A stretch of 64,000 bases of DNA from an uncultured Lachnospiraceae bacterium (GCA_947625775.1 CANQPM010000002.1:124001-188000), one strand, 5' to 3'; shown: positions 17,521-27,664, counted from the first letter of the stretch. A program made the numbers and translations. The notes: generated from the letters alone by a model not told the origin.

Positions 17521-18909
17521 ATGGAAAAGACACTTGACAAAATTGTTAATCTTTCAAAGGCGAGAGGGTTTGTATATCCTGGCTCGGAGATTTACGGCGG
17601 GCTGGCAAACACATGGGATTACGGAAACCTTGGCGTAGAGCTTAAAAACAATGTAAAAAAGGCATGGTGGCAGAAGTTTATCACGGAAAATCCATATAAT
17701 GTAGGCGTTGACTGTGCCATTCTTATGAATCCGCAGACGTGGGTTGCGTCAGGACATCTTGGCGGATTTTCTGATCCTCTTATGGACTGCAAGGAGTGCC
17801 ATGAGCGTTTCCGCGCCGATAAGATTATAGAGGATTATGCCGCAGAGAACAATATCGCGCTTGACGGCTCTATAGACGGCTGGCCACAGGAAAAGATGAA
17901 AAAGTTTATCGAGGACAACAATGTGCCGTGTCCTTCGTGCGGCAAGCACAATTTTACGGATATCAGACAGTTTAACCTTATGTTTAAGACTTTCCAGGGC
18001 GTTACAGAGGACGCTAAAAACACAGTATATTTGAGACCAGAAACTGCACAAGGCATTTTCGTGAATTTTAAAAACGTGCAGAGGACATCGAGGAAAAAGA
18101 TACCGTTTGGCATAGGCCAGATTGGAAAGTCGTTTAGAAATGAGATAACGCCGGGCAACTTTACTTTCAGGACAAGGGAGTTTGAGCAGATGGAGCTTGA
18201 ATTTTTCTGTGAGCCTGATACGGATTTGGAGTGGTTTGCATACTGGAAACAGTTCTGCATTGACTGGCTAAAGAGCCTTGGAATGAAGGAAGATGAGATG
18301 CGTGTGCGCGACCATGAGAAGGAGGAGCTTTCATTCTACTCAAAGGCGACGACTGATATTGAGTTTCTGTTCCCGTTTGGCTGGGGCGAGCTTTGGGGCA
18401 TTGCGGACAGGACAGACTACGACCTTACGCAGCACCAGAATACGTCGGGGCAGGATTTGACATACTTTGATGATGAAAAGAAGGAAAAATACATACCGTA
18501 TGTTATAGAGCCGTCGCTTGGCGCGGACAGAGTAGTGCTTGCGTTCCTCTGCGCGGCATACGACGAGGAGGATTTAGGCGAGGGAGATATGAGGACAGTG
18601 CTCCGTTTCCACCCTGCGCTTGCTCCTGTCAAGATTGGCGTGCTCCCGCTCAGCAAAAAGCTTAACGAGGGCGCGGAGAAGATTTACGCACAGCTTTCAA
18701 AGAAGTACAACTGCGAGTTTGACGACAGGGGAAATATCGGAAAGAGATACCGCCGTCAGGACGAGATAGGCACGCCGTTCTGCGTGACATATGATTTTGA
18801 GTCTGAAAATGACAATGCCGTGACGGTGCGCTTCCGCGATTCTATGGAGCAGGTGCGCGTGAAGATTGATGAGCTTGACGCTTACTTTGATGACAAGTTT
18901 ACATTTTAG
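17521..18909 (+). CDS. glyQS: Glycyl-tRNA synthetase, dimeric (class IIa) type
   Basis: The 462-residue single-chain enzyme charges tRNA-Gly with glycine and is of the alpha-2 type, not the alpha-2-beta-2 type. The insert after motif 1 contains two CxxC pairs (CKECHERFR and [11 protein letters not shown]) that should bind zinc. Motif 2 appears as [21 protein letters not shown] and motif 3 as [13 protein letters not shown]. The C-terminal anticodon-binding domain ([13 protein letters not shown]) completes it. GAGGAG precedes ATG 17521. No T-box leader is present in the short upstream gap. Confidence 0.96.
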   Translation: MEKTLDKIVNLSKARGFVYPGSEIYGGLANTWDYGNLGVELKNNVKKAWWQKFITENPYNVGVDCAILMNPQTWVASGHLGGFSDPLMDCKECHERFRADKIIEDYAAENNIALDGSIDGWPQEKMKKFIEDNNVPCPSCGKHNFTDIRQFNLMFKTFQGVTEDAKNTVYLRPETAQGIFVNFKNVQRTSRKKIPFGIGQIGKSFRNEITPGNFTFRTREFEQMELEFFCEPDTDLEWFAYWKQFCIDWLKSLGMKEDEMRVRDHEKEELSFYSKATTDIEFLFPFGWGELWGIADRTDYDLTQHQNTSGQDLTYFDDEKKEKYIPYVIEPSLGADRVVLAFLCAAYDEEDLGEGDMRTVLRFHPALAPVKIGVLPLSKKLNEGAEKIYAQLSKKYNCEFDDRGNIGKRYRRQDEIGTPFCVTYDFESENDNAVTVRFRDSMEQVRVKIDELDAYFDDKFTF

Positions 18910-19005
18910 CCTTAACGTATATGACTGCATAGAAGGTTTGCAATTTTGCGGCTTGCGGTTATGTGAACAAATATAATATCTGTATGAAAATTGGAGGAAA
19001 AGGTT

Positions 19006-21666
19006 GTGAAAAAATACGGAGTAAACGAGCTTAGGCGCATGTTCCTTGAATTTTTTGAGAGCAAGGAGCATCTTGCGATGAAAAGCTTTTCGCTGGTGCC
19101 CCACAATGACAACAGCTTATTGATAATCAATTCAGGTATGGCGCCGTTAAAGCCATATTTTACGGGGCAGGAGATACCGCCGAGAAGGCGCGTCACCACA
19201 TGCCAGAAGTGTGTCAGGACGGGCGATATTGACAATGTGGGCAAGACTGCAAGGCACCTTACGTTTTTTGAGATGCTTGGCAATTTCTCCTTTGGCGATT
19301 ATTTTAAGAAAGAGTCGCTTGCGTGGAGCTGGGAGTTTCTTACAAAGGTAGTCGGCTTAGATCCTGAGAGGCTTTATCCTTCGATTTACAGTGAAGATGA
19401 CGAGGCTTTTGAAATCTGGACAAAGCAGATTGGCGTGCCTGCAGAGAAGATTACGCGTTTTTACCGCGATCCTGAGACTGGCGAGTGCGATAATTTCTGG
19501 GAGCATGGCGCAGGACCGTGCGGACCTTGCTCGGAGATTTACTATGACAGGGGCATAAAATATGGCTGCGGGAAGCCTGATTGCAAGGTGGGCTGTGACT
19601 GCGACCGTTTTATGGAGGTCTGGAACAACGTATTTACACAGTTTGACGGTGACGGACATGGACATTATGAGGAGCTTGCACAGAAAAATATAGATACGGG
19701 AATGGGCTTGGAGCGCCTTGCCGTAGTGGTGCAGGACGTTGACACGGTATTTGACATCAACACCATGAAGGCTATCCGTGATAAAATCTGCGAGATTGCG
19801 GGCGCAGAGTATCTTGCCGATGAGAAAAAAGACGTTTCCATAAGGCTTATCACGGATCATATGCGTTCGTCAACTTTTATGATTTCAGACGGAATACTTC
19901 CGTCAAACGAGGGCAGGGGCTATGTGCTCAGGCGTCTTATCAGGCGTGTGGCAAGGCATGGAAGGCTTCTTGGCATTGAAGGCAAATTCCTTACAAAAGT
20001 TGCTCAGACTGTAATTGATGAGTGCAAGGACGGCTATCCCGAGCTTGAAGAAAAGAAGGACTTTATCTTCAATGTGCTTGTACAGGAGGAGGATAAGTTC
20101 AGCAAGACTATCGATCAGGGGCTTGGCATTCTGGCTGATATGGAAGATAAGCTCAATAAAGAGGGCAAAAAGACGCTTGACGGCGCTGACGCATTCAGGC
20201 TTTATGACACTTATGGCTTCCCGCTTGACCTTACGATAGAGATATTGGAGGAGAAGGGCTTTGGAGTAGATGAGGACGGCTTTAAGGCAGCAATGAAGGA
20301 GCAGAAGGAAACCGCCAGAAAGGCGCGCAAGGAGACGAATTACATGGGCGCTGACGTGACGGTTTACGAGTCGCTTGATCCTTCGATAACCACCAGCTTT
20401 GTAGGCTATGATAAGCTTACATACACTTCAAAGGTGACGGCGCTTACCACGGAGGACGAGGTAGTCGAGGCGCTCACTGACGGACAGGCGGGCACGATTA
20501 TAGTGGAGGAAACGCCGTTTTACGCTACAATGGGCGGTCAGGAGGCAGACACAGGCATTATCACTCTGGGCGACAGCGCGGAGTTTGAGGTAAAGGACAC
20601 GATTAAGCTTCTCGGAGGCAAGGTAGGCCATGTGGGCGTTGTCACAAAGGGAATGTTTAAGATGGGCGACAATGTCACGCTCAGCGTAAACGAGGCGAAG
20701 CGCGCGGACACATGCAAAAACCACAGCGCGACGCATCTTCTGCAGAAAGCGCTTAGGACAGTGCTTGGCACTCATGTAGAGCAGGCGGGATCATTTGTAA
20801 ACGAGGACAGGCTTAGGTTTGACTTTACGCATTTTCAGGCTATGACGGCAGAGGAGCTTGAAAAGGTAGAGCAGATGGTGATAGAGCAGATTGCGAATAA
20901 TCTGGACGTAAAAACAGAGGTAATGACGCTTGAAGAAGCCAAAAAGACAGGCGCGATGGCACTTTTTGGCGAAAAGTACGGTGAGACTGTAAGAGTGGTA
21001 AAAATGGGAGATTTCTCTACAGAGCTTTGCGGCGGCACTCATGTAGGCAATACGGGTGCGATTATGGCGTTTAAGATTGTATCTGAAAGCGGAGTGGCAT
21101 CGGGCGTGAGGAGAATAGAGGCGCTTACAGGCAATGGCGTTTTTAAGTATTATAAGAACTTGGAGGCGGAGCTTGAAAAGTGCGCAAAGATTGTAAAGAC
21201 TACGCCGTCTGCGCTTACTGAAAGGCTTGAGCATCTAATGGCGGAGGTCAAGGCGCTGCAGGGCGAGAATGAGTCGTTAAAGAGCAAGGCTGCGAAGGAC
21301 GCGCTTGGCGATGTTATGGACAAGGTTGTGGAAATAAAGGGTGTAAAGCTTCTCGCTGCGCGTGTTGACGGTGTGGATATGAACGGGCTGAGGGACTTAG
21401 GCGACCAGTTAAAGGGTAAGCTTGGCGAGGGCGTGGTAGTGCTTGCGTCAGGCGTTGACGGCAAGGTCAATCTCGTAGCTATGGCGACAGAGGGCGCTAT
21501 GGCAAAGGGCGCGCATGCGGGCAATCTCATAAAAGCAATTGCGGCTACGGTTGGCGGCGGAGGCGGCGGACGCCCCAATATGGCGCAGGCAGGCGGCAAG
21601 AATCCTGAAGGGATAGATAAGGCTGTGGAGGAAGTTAAAGGCGTGCTGGAGGGGCAGATTAAGTAA
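19006..21666 (+). CDS. alaS: Alanyl-tRNA synthetase
   Basis: This cytosolic class II enzyme charges and proofreads tRNA-Ala. The catalytic domain starts at once (YGVNELRRMFLEFFESKEHL), and FFEMLGNFSFGDYFK is diagnostic. The editing domain carries the zinc motifs HSATHLL (HxxxH) and CGGTHV. The C-terminal domain ends with the glycine-rich GGGGGGRPNMAQAGG segment. The track begins at a TTG (18991), but GGAGG at 18993-18997 is eight bases before GTG 19006, giving 886 residues. The adjacent glyS suggests shared regulation, but each may have its own promoter. Confidence 0.96.
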   Translation: MKKYGVNELRRMFLEFFESKEHLAMKSFSLVPHNDNSLLIINSGMAPLKPYFTGQEIPPRRRVTTCQKCVRTGDIDNVGKTARHLTFFEMLGNFSFGDYFKKESLAWSWEFLTKVVGLDPERLYPSIYSEDDEAFEIWTKQIGVPAEKITRFYRDPETGECDNFWEHGAGPCGPCSEIYYDRGIKYGCGKPDCKVGCDCDRFMEVWNNVFTQFDGDGHGHYEELAQKNIDTGMGLERLAVVVQDVDTVFDINTMKAIRDKICEIAGAEYLADEKKDVSIRLITDHMRSSTFMISDGILPSNEGRGYVLRRLIRRVARHGRLLGIEGKFLTKVAQTVIDECKDGYPELEEKKDFIFNVLVQEEDKFSKTIDQGLGILADMEDKLNKEGKKTLDGADAFRLYDTYGFPLDLTIEILEEKGFGVDEDGFKAAMKEQKETARKARKETNYMGADVTVYESLDPSITTSFVGYDKLTYTSKVTALTTEDEVVEALTDGQAGTIIVEETPFYATMGGQEADTGIITLGDSAEFEVKDTIKLLGGKVGHVGVVTKGMFKMGDNVTLSVNEAKRADTCKNHSATHLLQKALRTVLGTHVEQAGSFVNEDRLRFDFTHFQAMTAEELEKVEQMVIEQIANNLDVKTEVMTLEEAKKTGAMALFGEKYGETVRVVKMGDFSTELCGGTHVGNTGAIMAFKIVSESGVASGVRRIEALTGNGVFKYYKNLEAELEKCAKIVKTTPSALTERLEHLMAEVKALQGENESLKSKAAKDALGDVMDKVVEIKGVKLLAARVDGVDMNGLRDLGDQLKGKLGEGVVVLASGVDGKVNLVAMATEGAMAKGAHAGNLIKAIAATVGGGGGGRPNMAQAGGKNPEGIDKAVEEVKGVLEGQIK

Positions 21667-21688
21667 AATAGTGGCATATGAATAGTGA

Positions 21689-21752
21689 GGGTGTCGCACT
21701 AAGAATATGTTATTTAATAATATCTTGTATATATTTTACTTAGTGCGGCAGC
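21689..21752. repeat. Family D short inverted-repeat element, copy 1 (MITE-like)
   Basis: GGGTGTCGCACTAAG (21689-21703) and CTTAGTGCGGCAGC (21739-21752) are imperfect inverted termini around a 35-base AT-rich core with TATCTTGTAT. The other copy at 57098-57195 shares the GG(C/G)TGTCGCAC end and TATCTTGTAT. GTCGCA-type ends resemble termini of IS elements, so this may be a non-autonomous derivative. It could also work as a terminator after alaS. Confidence 0.5.
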
Positions 21753-21828
21753 TTCTTAATGAAAAATAGGGCATTTGAGCATATATGCTATATTATAATT
21801 ATAGTAAACCTGCGAGAGGAGAATTATC

Positions 21829-23157
21829 ATGTGCATACGGGCAACAGAGTTATCACAAATGCAGGATGCGTTTGCATCAACACCGCTTACGACGCCATCG
21901 GAGCTTAGAGAGTTTTATCAGGAAACGGCGCATGCAAGGACTGGTGATGATTTTTCAGATTTTGTGAAAAGCCTTTCTCTTAAATTGGAAGACAGCAAAG
22001 AAGTTGTTCAGCATATATTGTTTGTCGGTCACCCGGGATGTGGCAAGACGACAGAGCTTTTTCAGCTTTTTCAAAAGACTCAGAATATGGGCTTTGTATC
22101 ATGCTTTGGACGTTGCGATTTGGAGTTAGACTCAGCAGATATTGAATATACAGATGTCTTGTTTTTTGTGTTGGATTTATTGGTAAAGGCTGCTGATGAA
22201 AATGACATTGATATAGATGCTTCATTAATAAGCGAAATTCATAGCTATTGGAAAGACGAAATTGAGATAATAAAGACCGAAGGCAGGCAGGAAGAATCAA
22301 GCATATCGGGCGGCGCTTCGGCAGAAGCTGGAATTCGGGGATTGATTAAAGTATTTACTGAGATAAAAGGAATTATTAAAAATGGCTCAGAGTCAAGGCG
22401 GCAGATTAGAAATCGTATCGAACCAAGAAGCAGCGAGCTAGTGAACAAAATACAGAGGATTATATGGGAAATATCTAATAAAGCTGATGGAATGGGGAAG
22501 AAAAAAGTCCCTTTAGTTATTTTGGACGGATTAGATAAAATACCTTTGGAGCAGGCAAGAAAAATTTTTAAAGAAAACGGCGCACGTTTTTCATTGCTAA
22601 ATGTGCATCTTATTGTGACCTTTCCCATAGCGCTCACTTATACGCCAGAGTATAGCGACATTACTATATGGTTTCCAAATCCTGAAAAGCTGCCTATGAT
22701 AAAGCTGCGCAAGTGGGAAAATAATAGGTACATTGATGGATATACAGAAGGCATAGATACTATGAAGCAAATTGTAAGGAAACGTGCGAATGAAAGCCTG
22801 TTTGACGAGGGAGTTCTGGATAAGCTTATAGCACAGACAGGAGGATATATTAGAGACTTGTTTCGCTGTATATCTAAAGCGGCTAATCGGGCCAGGATGA
22901 GGTTAGCTCAGACAATCTCGCTGGAAGATGCGCAAGTTGCTTTGGATAATTTGGAGTCCGATCTTAATGGCAGATATGATGCGAATATGATACCTATTAT
23001 GAAGAAGATATATAATGGAGAAAAGCATGTGTCTACATCTAGTATGATAACAAGATTATTGCAGGTGGGGGCAGTGCTTGAATATAATGGGCAGAAATGG
23101 TGTGATTTGCATCCGTTAGTCGAAAAGTGGCTGAAAGAACACGGAAGGCTAAATTGA
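21829..23157 (+). CDS. P-loop ATPase of an uncharacterised two-gene module
   Basis: The 442-residue protein has Walker A GHPGCGKTT at residues 67-75 and Walker B VPLVILDGLD near 227-236, followed by a sensor-like LIVTFP strand. A C-terminal winged-helix-like part (RLLQVGAVLEYNGQKWCDLHPLVEKWL) resembles the layout of STAND or Orc/Cdc6-like AAA ATPases. The segment between the Walker motifs contains a charged helical insertion. There is no membrane segment. The TPR gene follows after 17 bases and they surely form an operon. Base composition is AT-rich against alaS. The function is unknown. A nucleotide-dependent conflict or signalling switch is an inference from architecture only. GAGAGGAG precedes the ATG. 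Confidence 0.75.
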   Translation: MCIRATELSQMQDAFASTPLTTPSELREFYQETAHARTGDDFSDFVKSLSLKLEDSKEVVQHILFVGHPGCGKTTELFQLFQKTQNMGFVSCFGRCDLELDSADIEYTDVLFFVLDLLVKAADENDIDIDASLISEIHSYWKDEIEIIKTEGRQEESSISGGASAEAGIRGLIKVFTEIKGIIKNGSESRRQIRNRIEPRSSELVNKIQRIIWEISNKADGMGKKKVPLVILDGLDKIPLEQARKIFKENGARFSLLNVHLIVTFPIALTYTPEYSDITIWFPNPEKLPMIKLRKWENNRYIDGYTEGIDTMKQIVRKRANESLFDEGVLDKLIAQTGGYIRDLFRCISKAANRARMRLAQTISLEDAQVALDNLESDLNGRYDANMIPIMKKIYNGEKHVSTSSMITRLLQVGAVLEYNGQKWCDLHPLVEKWLKEHGRLN

Positions 23158-23174
23158 TTTATGGGGGGCATGCT

Positions 23175-24572
23175 ATGGATAATTGGGAGCAGTATAATAA
23201 TGAGCAATATGGCATGCTGCGATTTGCTGTTAATGATACGAGCGCGGGGATATGTCTTTTTCGCGCGGATAGTCCAGTATTCCAGATAGACATTGCAAGG
23301 CGATTAAAGCAGGAAACACAAAAAAAATGTTATATATTAAATATGGCTATGGTCAGCCATGACCTTATGCCGGATAGCGCTGTGAAGATGCGTAAACTTT
23401 TAGAAGGTCATGAAGAATGTAGAGTAATTGTTATATGTAATCTGCAGCTTTGCGGTATTGAGTTAGGCGATGAAGATTATATCCGAAGGCTGAATTATAT
23501 GCGTGATCAATTGCTTTCTATGAATAAGGTCTGGGTGTTTGGAATGCAAAATTATTTTGCTGTTCTGATGAGCCGGCACGCCATAGATTTGTATTCCTGC
23601 ATTATGAATCATTTCGATTTTAAATCGTATGAAGAAGTATCTATTATGGAACTGAAAATGGATGATTTTACAGGCAATATTAAAACTGAAATGGATCGTT
23701 TTATGACTTTGCGGAAAGGAATAGAAAAAAGAGGAGTAGAAAATGTTTCTATTAATGAGCTGTTTGAACTGATTACAACGTGGAATGGCATATATGAATA
23801 TTGTACGGAAGAAACGGCTTTGCTTGTTGAAAGGGTTTGTAAACGGATTTATATCAGTATGCCTCATTCTGATATTACTGCAAGAGAATGTGAAAGGTAT
23901 CATATATTAGCAATAGCATATAGCCATTTAGGAGATTACGGAACTTCTTTTGAAATTATGTCTTTGATAAAGAAAAATTTTAAAAAGATTGCTCGGAAAC
24001 ATAATGAACAAGACTTTATGTTTGAATACCTGTATGGAAATATATATATTGAAGCGGGAAAATATGCTGATGCAATAAGCACCTTTAATCGTTTGATTTC
24101 ATATTATGGCGGGATTAATTTATGCTTCTATGAAAAATATAGAGCAAGTGATAAGCTTGCATGGGCATATGCATGCATGGGAAATTATGATAAGGCGGTT
24201 GATATATATACCCAGACGTGCCTGCTTATTGATGAGAATGCTGCAGAAGAATGTTACAAGGCATTGCTATGGAATGATAAAGGCGCATGCTTGTTGGCAA
24301 AGTGTGATTATTCAAATGCCTTGAAGAGTTTTTTGAAGGCGGAGGCTTTGATAAATAAAAAAGCTTTCATAGGTATGCATGCAAAAGTGAATGTTCTGAA
24401 AAATATAGGCTACACATATAAATTGCTTGGTGATTATAATAAGGGCATTGATTTTTTGACAAAGGCTAAAAATCTGTTGACGCAGACAGATGAGGATATT
24501 TTCAAAACAGACAAAATGAAGTTTATTGATTATACAATAAAGGAATGTAAAGATAATCTTATGGGCTGGTAA
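23175..24572 (+). CDS. TPR-repeat protein partnered with the upstream ATPase
   Basis: The 465-residue protein has an N-terminal domain of about 150 residues (ICLFRADSPVFQIDIARRL, then RVIVICNLQ) that resembles a degenerate P-loop-type alpha/beta domain without a usable Walker A. The second half is a chain of tetratricopeptide-like helical pairs (YHILAIAYSHLGDYGTSFEI; DKLAWAYACMGNYDKAVDIY; VNVLKNIGYTYKLLGDYNKG). TPR arrays normally bind partner proteins. The track start at 23127 overlaps the ATPase; ATG 23175 with a GGGGGG ribosome site is preferred. There is no signal peptide. It probably senses or scaffolds for the ATPase. Confidence 0.7.
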   Translation: MDNWEQYNNEQYGMLRFAVNDTSAGICLFRADSPVFQIDIARRLKQETQKKCYILNMAMVSHDLMPDSAVKMRKLLEGHEECRVIVICNLQLCGIELGDEDYIRRLNYMRDQLLSMNKVWVFGMQNYFAVLMSRHAIDLYSCIMNHFDFKSYEEVSIMELKMDDFTGNIKTEMDRFMTLRKGIEKRGVENVSINELFELITTWNGIYEYCTEETALLVERVCKRIYISMPHSDITARECERYHILAIAYSHLGDYGTSFEIMSLIKKNFKKIARKHNEQDFMFEYLYGNIYIEAGKYADAISTFNRLISYYGGINLCFYEKYRASDKLAWAYACMGNYDKAVDIYTQTCLLIDENAAEECYKALLWNDKGACLLAKCDYSNALKSFLKAEALINKKAFIGMHAKVNVLKNIGYTYKLLGDYNKGIDFLTKAKNLLTQTDEDIFKTDKMKFIDYTIKECKDNLMGW

Positions 24573-24623
24573 CAGAAATTTGATTATAAGAAGCATGGAA
24601 GAAGTATTTGGAGAAGATGATAT

Positions 24624-25318
24624 ATGAGGATAAAATATTCATTTAATAGGAAAAGGATTATATTAACAGCTATTTTTTCAGTTATCAGTCGAAAATTATA
24701 TCTTTATTTGAGAATAAAGACGACAATCCGCTATTTGTATATGGAATTACAATGCAGAATCATGGAGGATATGTATATGATGGCTTTGAATCCGATGTAG
24801 AGGTTGAAAATTTAAATAATGATTATGAAGATTTGAATCAATATCTTTCATTAATACATATAAGTGATGAGGCATTGGAAACATTTATAAATTATTTCAT
24901 GAACTATGATGAGAAGATTGTTATTTTATGGAGATCATCAGCCGCGTATGTCAGATGAATTTTATAATGAAATTGGTGTCGCAAGTGACTCTATAGAGAA
25001 ATATAAGGTTCCGTTTTTCATATGGAAAAATTATGAAAGCGAAGAAACAGTATATGAACTTACAAGCTTGAATTTCCTCTCGGCTATACTTCTTGAAACC
25101 GCGCAAATGGATGTACCTCCACATTTTTCATTTCTTTATGATTTACAGGATAGCGTCAGCGCAGTCAATGCATATGGGGATATATTGTTGATGGACAGTA
25201 TTATTCATATGATGCCAAAAATATTTTGGAGGGAATAAAAGACCAATTTGAACAGTATCATATATTTCAATATGCAAATATTTTTGATGAAAATTCGGAT
25301 AAAAGTATTTTTAACTGA
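24624..25318 (+). pseudogene. Decayed LTA-synthase-like sulfatase family gene
   Basis: The start MRIKYSFNRKRIILTAIFSV at ATG 24624 runs into a different frame that reads NPLFVYGITMQNHGGYVYDG, the catalytic sulfatase core of LtaS-like phosphoglycerol transferases, so most of the membrane domain is deleted. A frameshift near 24930 is needed to reach YGDHQPRMSDEFYNE (the GDHQP metal-site motif), and another near 25190 to reach YYSYDAKNILEGIKDQFEQY before the stop at 25316-25318. The track ORFs at 24752 and 24906 are pieces of this gene. The intact ancestor would have polymerised or modified glycerophosphate surface polymers. The remains are too damaged to be active. Confidence 0.82.
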
Positions 25319-25417
25319 TTACAGTATTTGATATAACAGGTGTTTGCGAAAGCGTATTCAGTGATGTAGAATTTAGAAAACGTAGAACAGATGATTAATA
25401 AAAAATAGGAAAGCGAT

Positions 25418-26488
25418 ATGAAAAATTATAATTTCACTCTCATAATCCCGTCTCTCAATCCAGATGAAAAGCTTTCACAGACTATTCAAAACGCCATTGA
25501 TGCAGGCATTGGGGATATTATCCTTGTTGATGACGGAAGCGATGCGGAGTATAAAAAACATTTTATTGAGCTTGAACAAAAGCATTCCGAAGTAGCGCTC
25601 CTAACTCATAATAAAAACCTCGGAAAAGGCGCGGCGCTAAAAACCGCATTCACATATTTTCTGGAGAACAGGCAGGGCAGCGACGGCGTAGTAACTGCCG
25701 ACGCAGACGGTCAGCACAAGATAGAGGATATTATAAGCTGCGCAGAGGAGATGATGCGTGACAGGCACGCCATAGTGCTGGGCTGTCGGGATTTCGGGCT
25801 TGAGAATGTCCCGCCTAAAAGCCGTTTTGGCAACAAAGCGACATCGCTCGTATTCCGTTTGTTTTTCGGTATGGGCATTTCTGACACGCAGACAGGCCTG
25901 CGCGCCATACCTGCCGAATACGTAAGCGAAATGCTTGAAATAAAGGGAACTAGGTACGAATACGAAACAAATATGCTGATTTTCATTGGCGGTCATAAGA
26001 TACCATACCGAGAAGTCAAAATAGAAACTCTTTATTTTGACGACAACAGCGCGACGCATTTTCGCCCGATACGTGACTCAATACGCGTGTATGGATTAAT
26101 TTTTAAATACGCCGCCAATTCCCTTGCGTCAGCAGTGGTTGATATTCTGATGTTTTATTTGCTTGGACAGTTTATCTTTACGGGCGGGGGCAGGATTGCG
26201 GTACTGTTTTCAACAGTGGCGGCAAGGGTGGTTTCATCAATTGTAAATTTTGCATTAAATAAAAGGTTTGTATTTGACAACCGCTCGGGTTTTATAAAGA
26301 CGTTTGCAAAATATGTATGCCTTGCGGTGCCTGTAATGCTTATATCATGGCTCAGCGTGTACGCATTGTCGCACGCTATGAAAACAGGCCAGCTTGGGCG
26401 TACATTGTGGAAGGCTCTGATAGACACCATACTTTTTATAGTAAGCTTTCGCGTGCAGCGCAGCTGGGTATTTACGGACAAAAACTGA
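25418..26488 (+). CDS. Glycosyltransferase family 2 fused to a GtrA membrane domain
   Basis: Residues 1-230 form a DPM1-like GT2 domain: IIPSLNPDEKL, ILVDDGSD and the DADGQH metal-binding motif, typical of enzymes that transfer a sugar from a nucleotide donor to polyprenyl phosphate. Residues about 235-356 form a four-helix GtrA domain (SAVVDILMFYLLG; VNFALNKRFVF; RVQRSWVF), proposed to flip or organise the lipid-linked sugar. Such fusions supply sugars for decorating wall or surface polymers. AGGAAAG precedes the ATG. It heads a tight cluster with the two following exported proteins (33-base and 18-base gaps). Confidence 0.9.
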   Translation: MKNYNFTLIIPSLNPDEKLSQTIQNAIDAGIGDIILVDDGSDAEYKKHFIELEQKHSEVALLTHNKNLGKGAALKTAFTYFLENRQGSDGVVTADADGQHKIEDIISCAEEMMRDRHAIVLGCRDFGLENVPPKSRFGNKATSLVFRLFFGMGISDTQTGLRAIPAEYVSEMLEIKGTRYEYETNMLIFIGGHKIPYREVKIETLYFDDNSATHFRPIRDSIRVYGLIFKYAANSLASAVVDILMFYLLGQFIFTGGGRIAVLFSTVAARVVSSIVNFALNKRFVFDNRSGFIKTFAKYVCLAVPVMLISWLSVYALSHAMKTGQLGRTLWKALIDTILFIVSFRVQRSWVFTDKN

Positions 26489-26521
26489 TGATGAACCGCT
26501 AAAGCGGCATGGAGGATTATT

Positions 26522-27646
26522 ATGAAATCAAACAGTACAAAAAAGAAAAAAAGGAATAACGGTCTGCGTGCGTCAACAGTTATAGGCAGGACAGCGCTTG
26601 TATTTTTTACCATAATATTTATCCTGCTGTTTACGCTTGCCGCCCTCTGCTACACGCTTTTGACGGGACCAAGCCCTGCAATGCGTGACAGAGTAGTGCT
26701 TTCGGCTATGCAGGCGAGCGCGACTAAGTGGCTGCCAGGACTGTTTCTAGACGATGCCCTTGTAGATGAAATCTGCGAAAAAAGCGCCAATGTGCAGGAG
26801 GAGGTTATTGCCATGGGCGCATTCAAGGCGGACTCAGATGAGGAAAAGACGCAGGAGACTCCCGCAGATGAATGGGACAGCGCTATAGACGGCATGATTT
26901 ACAAGACATACAGCGGCGCTACATATAAGGCATATATGCTTATTGTAAAGGATCCGTCGCGCGTGTATGTAGGCACGTCAAGCGATTACAAAAGCGGGCA
27001 GATAGGCGCGCGCATATTTGACATAGTAGAGCGTGAAAATGCCATAGCGGCAATCAACGGCGGCGAATTTGAGGACACAAACGGCCATGGGACAGGCAAC
27101 ACCCCCGTAGGCTTAACATATTCAAAGGGGAGCTGCGTATGGAATGACGGTCTCAGGCGTACTTTTATAGGCTTTGACAGCAATAACGTGCTTCACGCGG
27201 TCGAATCGATAACAAAGGCAGAAGCGGACGCGCTTGGAATGAGAGACGCGGTCTCGTTTCAGACGGGAAATGTGCTAATTACAAACGACAATGAAAATGT
27301 CACGCTGTATTACTCGGAAAATAACGTAGGCATGTCCCAGCGCACGGCTATAGGCCAGAGAGCAGACGGAGCCGTTATTTTACTGGTGACAGACGGAAGA
27401 AGCGCAAGCAGCCTTGGAGCGACAAAAAACGACCTTATAGACCTGCTTGTATCAGAAGGAGCGGTAGTGGCAGGAATGCTTGACGGCGGCTCCTCCGCAA
27501 TGATGTACTACAGGGATTACTATACAAAATACGGCATTGCCGCTTCAGAACTCGACGAATATCAAAAACAGGGACTGACAAACAAATACAAGGCGTTTAC
27601 TAAGCCGCGCCATATACCGACATATTTTCTTGTAAAGCCTGAATAA
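26522..27646 (+). CDS. Phosphodiester glycosidase (NAGPA domain) family exported protein
   Basis: The 374-residue protein has a basic N-terminus and a single membrane anchor (about residues 27-50), then an extracellular NAGPA-type domain. Its hallmarks are AAINGGEF, GRSASSLGATKNDLIDLL and the GMLDGGSSAMMYY segment. Members of this family cleave N-acetylglucosamine phosphodiesters or act in exopolysaccharide metabolism. The GT2-GtrA gene upstream suggests it processes a surface glycan. GGAGGA precedes the ATG at 26522. Substrate specificity cannot be read from the sequence. Confidence 0.85.
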   Translation: MKSNSTKKKKRNNGLRASTVIGRTALVFFTIIFILLFTLAALCYTLLTGPSPAMRDRVVLSAMQASATKWLPGLFLDDALVDEICEKSANVQEEVIAMGAFKADSDEEKTQETPADEWDSAIDGMIYKTYSGATYKAYMLIVKDPSRVYVGTSSDYKSGQIGARIFDIVERENAIAAINGGEFEDTNGHGTGNTPVGLTYSKGSCVWNDGLRRTFIGFDSNNVLHAVESITKAEADALGMRDAVSFQTGNVLITNDNENVTLYYSENNVGMSQRTAIGQRADGAVILLVTDGRSASSLGATKNDLIDLLVSEGAVVAGMLDGGSSAMMYYRDYYTKYGIAASELDEYQKQGLTNKYKAFTKPRHIPTYFLVKPE

Positions 27647-27664
27647 TGAAAAGAGGGAGCACAT

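Noticed and set aside
24752-25238. Two independent small genes (68 and 110 residues)
   Set aside because: They are frameshifted pieces of one LTA-synthase-like sulfatase pseudogene.
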